Shown: positions 54,036-64,000 of the stretch, piece by piece
Layout: each line of letters opens with the position of its first letter
How positions within the stretch are numbered: the stretch's first letter is position 1
Assembly (NCBI RefSeq): GCF_004664715.2
Contig: NC_051073.1
Location: 62,114,379 to 62,178,378 of the forward strand
Length of the DNA: 64,000 nt
Source: Peromyscus leucopus
Lineage: Eukaryota > Chordata > Mammalia > Rodentia > Cricetidae
Direction of reading: 5' to 3'
Program-made: the position numbers and the translations under genes
The notes under the pieces: model-generated
Databases searched by the model: none
Told to the model about the DNA's origin: nothing
Seen by the model: only the letters and a program-made list of their open reading frames with translations

Positions 54036-55341
54036 AAAGACTAAAATCCTGTTGAATGTTGAATGGATATGAATGGATCTGGGCCCCAAATGTTTCCAAT
54101 GTAAACTGTGTATTCGTGTCTCCTGACCTCCGAGGAGAACCTGGAGCCTGACCTTCCTGTTTTGAAGACTAATGTGCTTTAGAAGGTACACTTTTATCAG
54201 CTGTGCTTGGCAGGATAATCGTTCCCTTCTGTGACACTGTATTGTACAAATGTTTTTCTATTTCTAGTTAATCAGCTCCTTTCTTCTTTGATGATGAAAA
54301 TCAGGAGTATCTCTCTTGCCCAGCTGGTAAAAATAAGGACTCTGTGTGTATGTAAGGTATAAAATACAGTCCCAAGTTATTTTTGACCCACGCAATCAAG
54401 AGTATTTGATTCCGACTCATTCTTATCATTTGATGGCCTTTGGCTTATTAAAGACTATGTTTGTCTACAGTTTAACTCTTCTTGTCTAGTTTAATGATCA
54501 GTGGTTCACATTTTGGGCCACATCTGTTCAACTGTTCATCCATTTACTAAACCTTACCAAATGTTTGCTTCGTCCCCTGGACTAGGAGGGAACACTGATG
54601 GACACAAAGGTCAAAAGGTCCAGGGTGTGATCCAGAGAGGTGCCAGGGCCGTGGAGGAGAAAGAAAATGAGTGTTTATTTTCCTTAAGACAAGCAGATGA
54701 ATGGGCCTGAATATGACTGTGGGAACAAACCTGATATAAATGTCTAACACAACGTGATAAGGACTTAGGCGTCTCCTAGGAATCAAGTGTTTTCACTTGC
54801 AGTGGAAAAATTCTCTAAGTCCTCAAAAGAGGTGAAAGTCTTTAAAAAGCCAGATGGATGTTAAGCGTCAGAGTTTTCCAAATAGAGAGAGGAGGAGGAG
54901 GAGGAGAAACAGTCTGAGGGGACAGCATGGGCTGTGAAAGACAGGATGGAGCAGAATGGGATGGATTCAGGGCCTTAGCTTGGGCTGGACTGTGATGCTC
55001 CGTACTTGGGTGGTCAGGATTATGCGGCCCAGAGGAAGGTGAGGGCAGGGCTGAAGAACTGTGCCGAGGACACAGATCTGGACTTCCGAAAGAAAGGCTG
55101 GGAGTCCACAGAGGCTTCTAAGCAAGAAAGAAAAGTCACTCCATGGGCACTTCAAGGAAGACGCGGGGGAGAGTCTGGAGGTAGGACTCTAGTCTGGGGA
55201 CTTGGCAAAAGTCCAAGAAGGAGGCGAGGCGAGGCTGTGCCAAGGAAAAGGTAGCAGGGAGGGAGACGGAGGGAACAGTCGTCCAAAGCCGTGGCAGGGC
55301 TAAGCCTGGACAGCAGTACCCACTTCATTACAGATCACAGA

Positions 55342-55552
55342 CTGGCCCAGCGAGGTGACTCAGCAGGGAAGGGCCCTTTCTGCCAAGCCTGGTGACCTGA
55401 GTTCAATCCCCGTGAGCCACATGGTAGAGGGAGAGAGCCAACTCTTGCAGGTTGTCCCTTGACCTCCGCACCAGCATTGCGCACCATGGCACATGAACGA
55501 GCATCCGCATAAACAGAGAGATGACAGAGAAGTAGAAAAAAAAATTAACTCA
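55342..55552 (+). mobile_element. B2-like SINE (long form)
   Basis: CCAGCGAGGTGACTCAGCAGG, GTGACCTGAGTTCAATCCCC and GCAGGTTGTCCCTTGACCTCC, then an A run. Confidence 0.65.
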
Positions 55553-56355
55553 CAGACTGACCACATGTCTGTCTGGAAAACCCACACAGAAGACAGAAAG
55601 GCACTGAAATGAGCATAAACCCAAAAACAGAGAGCAGAGAGAGAAGGGAGTCTTAGAACATGAAGTAACAGTGAGGGGAGCCTATGTGGAGCATCTCTGG
55701 GCCCCACAGATGGTGTTGACAGAAGCCAGCCATTCCCCCTGGAGGACGTCAGCAGAGCTGAGGCCAGCTGGCTGATGACAGGCCTGTCTCTGCTGTAGAC
55801 GAAGACCCTCCTCTCCCAGCAAGCCAAGGACCGACCTCTGCTTTTGCAATCCTCCGAAGAAAGCCAGCCATGGTGTCTGTGCTTGACACAGAGGAACAAG
55901 GAAATGGGGGGCCTGAAGGGCTGGGCCCTACACAGCAGGACTTGCCAACTCCCTTGTTTCACTCCCAGAATGCAAGCTGCCATCTGTGTCGCCCCTCCCC
56001 CGCAGACCAGACCCAAAAGGAATAAGAGAGCCTCGGAGAAAGCCTTCAGCTGTTCACATTTGGGTCCGCGAAGAGGCCAGCTTACTCCCAGTCATTCTGC
56101 AGTAAGGCTCCCCCAAACAACAGGCCTTGTTACGTTCAGGTCTTCCAAATGGTTCTCAGGACGGTCGTCTGTCCCTTGTCGTCCACTGATAACTTGTTTC
56201 AGGATCCCCATGGATACCAAAATTCACATCTCACATATGAAATGCAGTGTTTTCATAGAACCTACACATTCTCTAACATGGTAAATTATGTCTACATTAC
56301 ATATAGCACCTAAAAATACAATATAATGCTGTGTAACTAGTTATCAAATTGTATT

Positions 56356-56507
56356 TTTTTTTTTTGGTTTTTCGAGACAGGGTCTCTCTGTGTGCTTTGC
56401 GCCTTTCCTAGAGCTCACTTGGTAGCCAGCTGCCTCGAACTCACAGATCCGCCTGCCTCTGCCTCCCGAGTGCTGGGATTAAAGGCGTGCGCCACCAACG
56501 CCCGGCC
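56356..56507 (-). mobile_element. Young B1 SINE with 10-bp target duplication
   Basis: Poly(T), TTTTTCGAGACAGGGTCTC to GCGCCACCAACGCCCGGCC. It is flanked by AAATTGTATT at 56346-56355 and 56508-56517. Confidence 0.92.
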
Positions 56508-57185
56508 AAATTGTATTATTTAATGAGTAAGACTAAAAAGGAATAATAATGTTTGATTATCAGTATAGATGCAATTACCACAGGACTAAATACAAAAAAG
56601 GACAGTGGCAATTTAACTTTTTTTTTTCAAATACTTTTCTTCTGTATTTGATTAAATCTACAGATATAGACCACGGATACAGAAGACCAAGTGTACGTTA
56701 GTTGTAACCATGAAAATATAAACAGGTGATCTAATAAAAGCTTGGCAATACACCTGGAAGCTCTAGAACAAAAAGAAGAAATAACAACCAAAAGAAGCAG
56801 ACAGCAAGGAATAATCCCACTTAGGGCAGAAATCAATAAAATAGAAACAAACAAATGAAAAGGATCAATGAAACAAAGAGTTGGTTCTTTGAGAAAAATC
56901 AATGATTGACAAACCCTCATTCAAATTAACTAAAGGGCAGAGAGAGTATCCAAATTAACAAAATCAGAAATGAAAAGGGGGACATAACTACAGACACTGA
57001 GGAAATCCAGAGAATCATAGGACATACTTTAAAAATCTGTAGTCCACCAAATTGGAAAATCTAAAAGAAATGAATACTTTTCTTGATACATACCACTTAC
57101 CAAAGTTAAAGATAGGATAAGCAATTTAAACAGACTTATAAGCCCGAGCAACATAGAAGCAGTCATTAAAAATCTCCCAATCAAA

Positions 57186-57341
57186 GCCGGGCCGTGGTGG
57201 CGCATGCCTTTAATCCCAGCACTCGGGAGGCAGAGCCAGGCGGATCTCTGTGAGTTCGAGGCCAGCCTGGGCTACCAAGTGAGTTCCAGGAGAGGCGCAA
57301 AGCTACACAGAGAAACCCTGTCTCGGAAAAAAAAAAAAAAA
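57186..57341 (+). mobile_element. Young B1 SINE with 15-bp target duplication
   Basis: GCCGGGCCGTGGTGGCGCATG to poly(A). The L1 sequence AATCTCCCAATCAAA is repeated on both sides (57171-57185 and 57342-57356). It is near consensus, so a recent insertion. Confidence 0.95.
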
Positions 57342-57632
57342 AATCTCCCAATCAAAAAAGCCCAAGCCAAATGGTTTTAGCACAGAATTCTACCAGCCCT
57401 TCAAGAAAGAGCTAATGCCAATACTCCTCAAATTATCCACAAGAGAGAAACAGAAGGAACATTGCCCAATTCATTTTATGAGGCCATGAGGCCATAGTTA
57501 CCCTGATACCTGAACCATCTAAAGAAAGAAAATTACAGACTAATTTCCCTTATGAACATAGATAACAAAAATTCTCAATAAAATGCTTGCAAACTGAATC
57601 CAAGAGCACATCAAGAAGGCTTCATCCCAGAG

Positions 57633-58022
57633 ATGCAGGGATGGTTTCAACATAATAAGACAATAGATGTAATCTATCATATAAACAAACTGAAAGACAA
57701 AAACCATATGATTATCTCATTAGATGCAGAAAGGGCCTTTGACAAAATCCAACACCCCTTCATGATAAAAGTCCTGAAGAGACTAGAGATACAAGAGACA
57801 TACCTCAACATAATAAAGGCAATTTACAGTAAGCCCATAACCAACATCAAATTAAATGGAGAGAAACTCAAAGCATTTCCACTAAAATCAGGAATAAGAC
57901 AAGATTATCCACTCTCTCCATACCTATTTAATACAGTACTTGAAGTCTTAGCCAGAGCAATAAGACAACTGAAGGAGACCAAGGGGATACAAATTGGAAA
58001 GGAAGAAGTCAAGAATCTTTAG
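57633..58022 (+). pseudogene. L1 ORF2 reverse-transcriptase fragment
   Basis: A 129-codon open stretch covers part of the reverse-transcriptase domain of an L1 ORF2, which normally runs to about 1,280 residues. Visible blocks are [16 protein letters not shown] (motif A region with the catalytic Asp in SLDAE), [20 protein letters not shown] and [20 protein letters not shown] (motif B region). The frame ends at a stop just where the catalytic FADD motif C should begin. The DNA there lacks the usual codons for Phe-Ala-Asp-Asp, and a deletion or rearrangement has joined the frame to TTTAG. The upstream L1 sequence is also out of frame or gapped. The fragment is dead. Confidence 0.85.
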
Positions 58023-58458
58023 TCTCAGATCGTATGATAGTATATATATAAGCAACCTTAAAAAATTCCACCAGGAAACTTCTATAGCTGATAAACACTT
58101 TCAGCAAAATATCAGGATACAAAATTACACAAAAAAATTAGTGGCCTTCATATACACAAATGACAGACAGAGAAAGAAATCAGGGAAGCAGTATTTTTTT
58201 TTTTTACAATAACCTTTGTATATCTTGGGGCAACTCTAACCAAGCAAGTCTTGTCTGATAAAAACTCTAAGATACTGAAGAAGGAAATTGAAGACGATAT
58301 CAGAAGATGGGAAGACCCCCATGCTCATGGATCTATGGCAGGATTAATATAGTAACATGGCCATCCTATTTAAAGCAATGTCCAGATTCAAAGCCATCTC
58401 CATCAAAATTCCAACACAATTCTTCACAGAAACTGAAAGGGCAATTTCAGCTTCATAT

Positions 58459-58460
<2 letters not shown>

Positions 58461-58503
<43 letters not shown>
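58461..58503. repeat. (CA)n microsatellite replacing an L1 segment
   Basis: About 21 CA units join L1 sequence before (GGGCAATTTCAGCTTCATAT) and after (AAAAGACAGCATTTTCAAC). In intact L1 these two sites are several hundred bases apart. Confidence 0.9.
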
Positions 58504-58507
<4 letters not shown>

Positions 58508-58905
58508 ACAGCATTTTCAACAAACGGTACTGCATGTAGAAGAATGCAAATAGATCCATATTTATCCCCCTGCACAAAACTCAACTCCAGTGGATCAAGG
58601 ACATCCACATAAGTTCTTATATATCTTTGAATCTGATAGCAGAGAAACTGGGGAGTGGTCTTGAGCTCACTGGCACAGGAGAAGACTTTCTAAATGGAAC
58701 ACCAATAGCACAGGCACTAGAACCAACAATTAATAAAACTGAAAAGCTTCTGTATGGCAAAGGACACCCTCATTCAGACAAAGCAGCAAGCTATAGAATG
58801 GGAAAGATCTATACCAATTACACATCTAATAGAATGTTAATACTTAAAATACATAAAGAACTAAAAACAACAACAAAACCCTGTACATCAAGAAAACAAA
58901 TAACC

Positions 58906-59055
58906 CTCCAGGTGGTGGTGGTACACTCCTTTAATCCCAGTTAAAGGGAGACAGAGGCAGGCAGATCTCTGAGTTTAAGGCCTGCCTACATAGTGAGTTC
59001 CAGGGCTGTTACACAGAGGAACCCTGTCTTGAAAAAAACAAAACAAAACAACAAC
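58906..59055 (+). mobile_element. B1 SINE
   Basis: CCAGGTGGTGGTGGTACACTCC to CCTGTCTTGAAAAAAAC. Confidence 0.85.
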
Positions 59056-59089
59056 AAAAACAAATAACCCACTTAAAAATGGGGTGTAA

Positions 59090-59275
59090 GGGGCTGAAGG
59101 GATGGCTCAGCAGTTAAGAGCTGCTCTTCGAGAGGTCCTGAGTTCAATTCCCAGCACCCACATGATGGCTCCCAACTATCTATAACTATAGTCACATGAG
59201 ATCTGATGCCTTCTTCTAGAGTGCAAATGTACATACAGACAAAACACCCATATACATAAAATACTTAAAGAAATA
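59090..59275 (+). mobile_element. B2 SINE
   Basis: GGGGCTGAAGGGATGGCTCAG to ATACATAAAATACTTAAAG. Confidence 0.9.
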
Positions 59276-59281
59276 AATTGC

Positions 59282-60830
59282 TGCGGGTCACAGAAATATA
59301 TTATAAGAACTCAGCTGGTTATGGCAAAGCCACTACCTGAAGGGATCAAGGAATTCCTTCAGAGGAAGCATTTAGTGTTATTTGGCTTGTTATATATCAG
59401 CTGTCTTCTGTTATGAAAATCATGTGTGCCTCCATAGCTTTCCCAATTGATTTTTTTCTAAGAAGGACTAACAGTGTGGACTGATCACTCTCTGGACATA
59501 CACATTCCTGGTATTTGGAGAACAACCTCAGGAAAGACTTCCTTCCCTCAGGAAAGCTTCCTTCCCTCAGGAAAGACTTCCTTCCCTCAGGAAAGACTTC
59601 CTTCCCTCAGGAAAGACTTCCTTCCTCAGGAAAGACTTCCTTCCCTCAGGCCCATCCGTTTCTTCTCCTTTTAGCTGGAATCAGATATCTCCCTTAGCCA
59701 CATTCAAGGACTAACAGGAATAACAGTCCAAACCACCTCATAGTAAGTCTCCCAAATTAAGGTAAATTCCACACGGAGACACCAGACACCGCCTAGGTCA
59801 GGTGGACCTAATGGCTTTGCACAATTTAGCTCGGACCCTCCTTTCTTACAGCCTTACTAACTTTATAACTGCTAACTCCTTACCTAACCACTTCTAGGAA
59901 TATTTAGATAACCTTCTGCACTGACAGCTATGCTCTGCCAGAACCCCAGTTCAAGCCTCCCTGTAATTATCATCTTTGGCAGCATCCGGCCAGGTCCATC
60001 CCCAGATGGAGGAAAGTACCTTATCAGAGATATCTCTGTATTCTCTAAGAACAGACATAAGTGTCCAGACTACCTGTGGGAAGGCCTGGCAGATGTGCCA
60101 ACTAAGTTTAACTTTCTCCTTTCTAAAGTCTCATCTCTAGTTTTAGATCCACCCTTAACAACTAACTCAGAACCAAAGGGTTCCAACTTACAGGTACATC
60201 TAGCTGTTATGCAAGTTGCTTAGCCATGTTGCCTAGTGACGGAGCACACTTGCCAGAAATGGCAGGAGCAGAGATAGCTTGAAGAGCTAAGGGTCAAAGG
60301 GATAAAAGGGCAGTTTTATTTTCAGAGAAAGGCTAGACGCAGAAGAGAAAAGAGAATGGAAGAAGATGGGTAAGAACTGGAGAGGAACAAACTGAGATGG
60401 GGAAGAACTAGATTGAAGGGCTAGAAGAGAGTACTAGAGAAATGAGATGGAAGATGAGGAAGAGCCAGATGAGGAAGAACAAGATGAGAGAAAAGGAGAT
60501 GGGGGGAAGAACTAGATGGATGGGAACCTACATGGGGCAGAACTAAGATGACAGAATTAAAATAGAACTTAGAGGGGACAGCAGATAAAGGAAGAGAGAA
60601 ATCAGGCAAGAAAGGAGCTAGGCACGAGAACAGAACTGAAGCTGTGTAGAGAGAGAACTGACTCAGAAGAATAGTGTATGGACTAAGGGGTTTCGTGTGC
60701 ATAGACTCATTTCTTTTCATCAAAAATTAAATTATCAACTGGTTGTAGATTCTTTCTGGACCCTGGAAAGGGTCTATCGAGGGGCTGGAGCCCCATAGTG
60801 CCCAGTAATAAATTTTTTTTAAAAAAAAAA
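59282..60830 (+). mobile_element. Probable long ERV LTR or LTR-bearing fragment
   Basis: L1 sequence breaks off before it (AAAAATGGGGTGTAAG) and resumes after it (AAAATAGGGTACAGAACTAAA), so 59085-60830 is inserted. The end resembles a U5 (TGGACCCTGGAAAGGG, TGGAGCCCCATAGTGCCC). The middle is rich in GAAGAACTAGATGG-type purine repeats, and a 20-bp tandem repeat sits near its start. Family not assigned. Confidence 0.4.
59527..59650 (+). repeat. 20-bp tandem repeat, about six copies
   Basis: The unit is CCTCAGGAAAGACTTCCTTC with 19-base variants. It is partly palindromic (GGAAAG with CTTCC), and each unit has an ETS-like core. Confidence 0.95.
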
Positions 60831-61020
60831 TAGGGTACAGAACTAAATAGAGAATTCTCAAAAGATGAAACACAATGATCGAGAAACACTTAAAGAAGTG
60901 TTCAGCATTCTTAGTCATCAGGGATACACAAATGAAAACGACTTTGAGAATTCATCTTACACTAGTAAGAATAGCTGAGGGCAATAAAAATAAAGACAGC
61001 TCCTGCTGTAGAGGATGGGG

Positions 61021-61540
61021 TGTCTTAGTTAAGGTTTCTATTGTTGTGAAGAAACACCATGAGCATAGCAACTCTTTTTTTTTTTTTGGTTTTGATTTTT
61101 GTTTTTCGAGACAGGGTTTCTTTGTGTAGCTTTGGCACCTTTCCTGGAACTCACTCTGTAGCCCAGGCTGGCCCTGAACTCACAGAGCTACACCTGCCTC
61201 TACCTCCCAAGTGCTAGGATTAAAGGCGTGCGCCACCACTGACTGGCCACAGCAACTCTTATAAAGGAAAACGTTTAATTGAGGTGGTGTCTTACATTTT
61301 CTGAGGTTCAGTCCATTATCATCATGGTGGGGAGCAGGGTGGTGTGCAGGCAGACATGGTGCTGGCTACATCTTGATCAGAAGGCAACAGGAAGTGAACT
61401 GAATATCACACTGAGCATGGCTTGAGCATCTATAAGACCTCAAAGCCCACCTCCACAGTGACACACTTCCTCCAACAAGGCCACACCTCCTAATAGTGCC
61501 ACTCCCTCTGGGGGCCATTTTCTTCCAAACCACCACATTG
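61021..61540 (-). mobile_element. MaLR LTR (MT/ORR1-type) nested in the L1
   Basis: Plus strand TGTCTTAGTTAAGGTTTCTA to TTCTTCCAAACCACCACA is the reverse of a MaLR LTR. L1 sequence flanks it (GTAGAGGATGGGG before, TTGCTGGTGGGAGTGC after). A B1 lies within it at 61077-61250. Confidence 0.75.
61077..61250 (-). mobile_element. Young B1 SINE with 10-bp target duplication
   Basis: Poly(T), TTTTTCGAGACAGGGTTTC to GTGCGCCACCACTGACTGGCC, flanked by AGCAACTCTT at 61067-61076 and 61251-61260. Confidence 0.92.
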
Positions 61541-63394
61541 CTGGTGGGAGTGCAAACTTGTACAGCCACTATGGAAATCAGCGTGGCAGTTCCTCAGGAA
61601 GCTGGGACTAGATCTACCTCAAGATCCAGCTGTTCCACTCTTAGATATGCCCACAGGACTCAACATCCTACTACAGAGACACTTGCTCATCCATGTTCAT
61701 TGCTGCTCTATTCATAATAGCTAGAAACTGGGAACAACCTAGATGTCCATCAACAGATAAATGGCTAATGAAACTGTGGTACATTTACACAATGGAATAT
61801 TACTCAGCTTTCAAAAATTGAAATTTTTAGGTAAATAGATGGGAAAAAAATCATCCTGAGTGAGATAACCCAGACCCTAAAAGACAAATATGGTGTGTAT
61901 TCTCTTATATGTTGGATGTTAGATTTTAAGCCTTTGATAGAAATGCTACTATCAGCATAACAACAGAGGTTAAGTAGAGAGTAAGGGACTAGGCAGGGTA
62001 GAAGGAACCCCTAGTGTAGGGGAAACAGGATATACAGTTATGGAGAGACAGGGGGTGGTGGGGAGACTGGAGCAGGAGGATTAAATGGAGAGGGGTAGCA
62101 AAGAGGGGGTAAGAGAGGAAATACAGGGAGGGGAAGCTAACACTAAGGGCCATTTGAGGGTTATAATGAAACCTGCTACAGTAGCTTTAATATATATTAT
62201 ATATAATATATAATGTTATATATATTACATATGTATGAAATCTAAATAGAATCACCAAATAACAAGGGAGACAAAGACCCAACTAGACCTCTCTCATCAC
62301 CAAGTGAAACATGGTAACTCCCAAACAACTCAGGCTATTGCCAGGGCTATTGCTTGTTCTCCACAAACTGACTGTAAGGCCCTATTGTTAAGACATCATC
62401 TACGTAACACATTAAATGCAGTGAGTCAAGATGGTGCCTAACTAGAGCCGTAACCCCTACTGACTAGTGTTTGTGGTCCTGGAAAGTACTCTGCACACTA
62501 CCAAAGGAGAAAGGTAAACACCAACCCAGTTCCAAACCTTTGATCTACAGTGGTGACCTGTCCTCATGATATGCTGGTAACAATAGTGGTACAAACGTTG
62601 TGGAAGTGACCAACCATTATGTGATTTGATTTGATTTGATATGACCCACTGCATGAGACAGAGCTCATGCCTGATAACGCTTGGGTGGCCAAGAGCTTGA
62701 GACTAGATAGATAGGTCACGGACCTAGGGGGAAACCAAGGACTATGATTCTGCTGATGGAACATGGCAATAAAATGACTCCTAATGACATTCTGCTCTAC
62801 CCATAGCTCAGTGTCATGCTCAGCCAGCATCAGAGAAGCTTCCTCCTGCAGGAGATGGGAACTGATGCAGACTCCACACAGGACACTGTGCAGAGAGTAA
62901 GAGGCCTTGGAACACTCAGTGCTAAAAGGGGGATGTCATGTTCAAGTCTCCCTCTCCCCTTAGGACTCAGGGAACTACGCAGAAGAGGAGGCAGAAAGAT
63001 TGAAGAGCCAGTGGGAATGGAGGAGACCAAGCCTGCCAGACACCACAGGACTGGTGCACTCATGAACTCACAGACCGTGGCAACATGCACAGGGCCTGCA
63101 CAGGTCCAAGCCAGATCGGGCCCCAGCACTGAGAAAGGAAATGGACCTGGGCCTCCATCCCTAACCCAGAAGCTATCTCCAATTGATAACTGCTTGCAAA
63201 GGAAAAATGAGTTTCCTCCAATTAGACCCCACTGGGTAAACAAGCCACACTTAAGGGAGGCCCCAGACCTGTAATAGCTGGCCAACACAAAATGAACTCA
63301 TGGGATTTTTAGAGATGTTTGTCTCATAATGCTTTGCTTTGAGCATTTTTACCTTCCTTGGCTTTTTGCTTATCTCTTGTGGTTTTCAGTTCTG

Positions 63395-63398
<4 letters not shown>

Positions 63399-63444
<46 letters not shown>
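63399..63444. repeat. (GT)n microsatellite in the L1 3' UTR
   Basis: About 23 GT units at a position where rodent L1 3' UTRs often carry one. Confidence 0.95.
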
Positions 63445-63446
<2 letters not shown>

Positions 63447-63667
63447 CTCATGCTTTTTCTTTGCATTCCCTGCCCCCCCCCATTTGTCTGTTTGCTTTGT
63501 TTTTATTCTAGTTTGGTTTTGATTGGCCATTTGTCTTCTAGAGAGAGAAAGAAAGAAGGTATGGAGTTGGATGGATGAGGAGGGAGAAGACAGAGGAAAT
63601 GATGAAGGGAAAACTGTGATCAGAGTATTATACTGTCTTTAAGTATTATATTGTCTTTGCAATAAAA

Positions 63668-63760
63668 GAGAGAAGGATGGAAGGAGAGAAAGAGGGAGGG
63701 AGGAGGGAGAGAGGGAAGAGGGGAGGCAGGACAGAGGAAGGGAGGGGACACCAAAGGAAA
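63668..63760 (+). repeat. Purine-rich tract after the L1 end
   Basis: About 90 bases of GGA/GAAAG sequence, probably grown from the L1 tail. Confidence 0.8.
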
Positions 63761-64000
63761 AGAATCTAGAGAAAACAGGAAGAAATTGCAGGGCAGAAAG
63801 GTTTTCACAGGGAGGAAGTGATATTTGTCAGGGACACAACTGAAGCAGCTATATCCACAGAACAAACAAGGATGATATTCAAAGTAAGAGAAGAAAATGA
63901 AGATATGGACAAGTCAGGTTACAACCCAGTGTCTGGAGATCAGAAACAGTACAACATGGCCCAGACACAGATTCCACCTTCCCGCCTTCCTGGTGAAGAA

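Larger units (their letters stand above)
56740..63668 (+). mobile_element. Broken L1 (Lx-type): part of ORF2 and the 3' UTR
   Basis: Starts within ORF2 (CACCTGGAAGCTCTAGAAC) and continues in order through the reverse-transcriptase region, the C-terminal region (ATGTCCATCAACAGATAAATGG) and the 3' UTR (CCCTAACCCAGAAGCTATCTCC) to GCAATAAAAG. The 5' part of the element is missing, several ORF2 segments are deleted, and later elements are nested at 57186, 58461, 58906, 59090, 59282 and 61021. It cannot encode active protein. Confidence 0.85.
42216..64000 (-). other. Slc12a8: Slc12a8 intron upstream of the 98-nt exon (partial)
   Basis: At least 21.8 kb with no exon recognised. Stretches without assigned repeats include 42216-43560, 46190-46765, 46890-47950, 48320-48755, 48880-49450, 50200-50730, 51630-52180, 53565-53805, 54040-55340 and 55555-56340. 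63760-64000 also shows nothing I recognise. Confidence 0.8.

Noticed and set aside
55360..56016. Minus-strand open frame of 218 codons in an Slc12a8 intron
   Set aside because: It overlaps a B2-like SINE and shows no similarity to the missing Slc12a8 loop exon or to any domain I know. No splice sites support it.
59474..59697. Repetitive peptide frames with Phe-Leu-Pro-Ser-Gly-Lys units
   Set aside because: They are the 20-bp tandem repeat translated.
42216..64000. Search for the large Slc12a8 loop exon that should precede the 98-nt exon
   Set aside because: No minus-strand frame resembles the expected loop, so it was judged to lie outside the window.

Overview
The window is mammalian, from a rodent and most likely a cricetid (hamster, vole or deer-mouse group). 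It is dense in B1, B2/B3 and ID SINEs, MT/ORR-type MaLR LTRs, Lx-type L1 3' ends and dinucleotide microsatellites. It also holds three copies of a betaretrovirus-like LTR of a kind I associate with cricetid genomes. No bacterial-style genes, operons or CRISPR arrays are present. Species cannot be fixed by eye.

Two protein-coding genes are supported, both on the minus strand. (1) Heg1: only its first coding exon (2475-2715) and CpG-island promoter lie here; positions 1-2474 are the start of its first intron. (2) Slc12a8: its last four coding exons lie at 42118-42215, 38510-38627, 29662-29722 and 25081-25213. All have AG/GT junctions and reading phases that chain without error. The neighbouring order Heg1 then Slc12a8, same strand, matches what I recall of the human 3q21 region.

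Layout: 1-2474 Heg1 intron 1; 2475-3060 Heg1 exon 1 and CpG island; about 3.06-24.7 kb intergenic, mostly repeats plus some unrecognised sequence; 24.7-64 kb the 3' part of Slc12a8, whose introns are full of nested mobile elements. The largest is a broken L1 (about 56.7-63.7 kb) that itself carries B1, B2, a long LTR-like segment and a MaLR LTR that holds another B1.

Most notable observations: a one-base frameshift that replaces the conserved Slc12a8 C-terminus; an AUG-stop minimal upstream ORF in the Heg1 leader; a 435-bp SINE-containing element bounded by perfect 35-bp inverted repeats (23255-23689); a 16-bp minisatellite of about 43 units (45103-45800); a 46-nt poly(G) run; a twin-primed L1 with a hairpin junction; a retroviral 3' end with polypurine tract ending in poly(A) inside its LTR; and a hAT element with a perfect 8-bp target duplication inside an older LTR. 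Human protein comparisons are from memory, not from a search.
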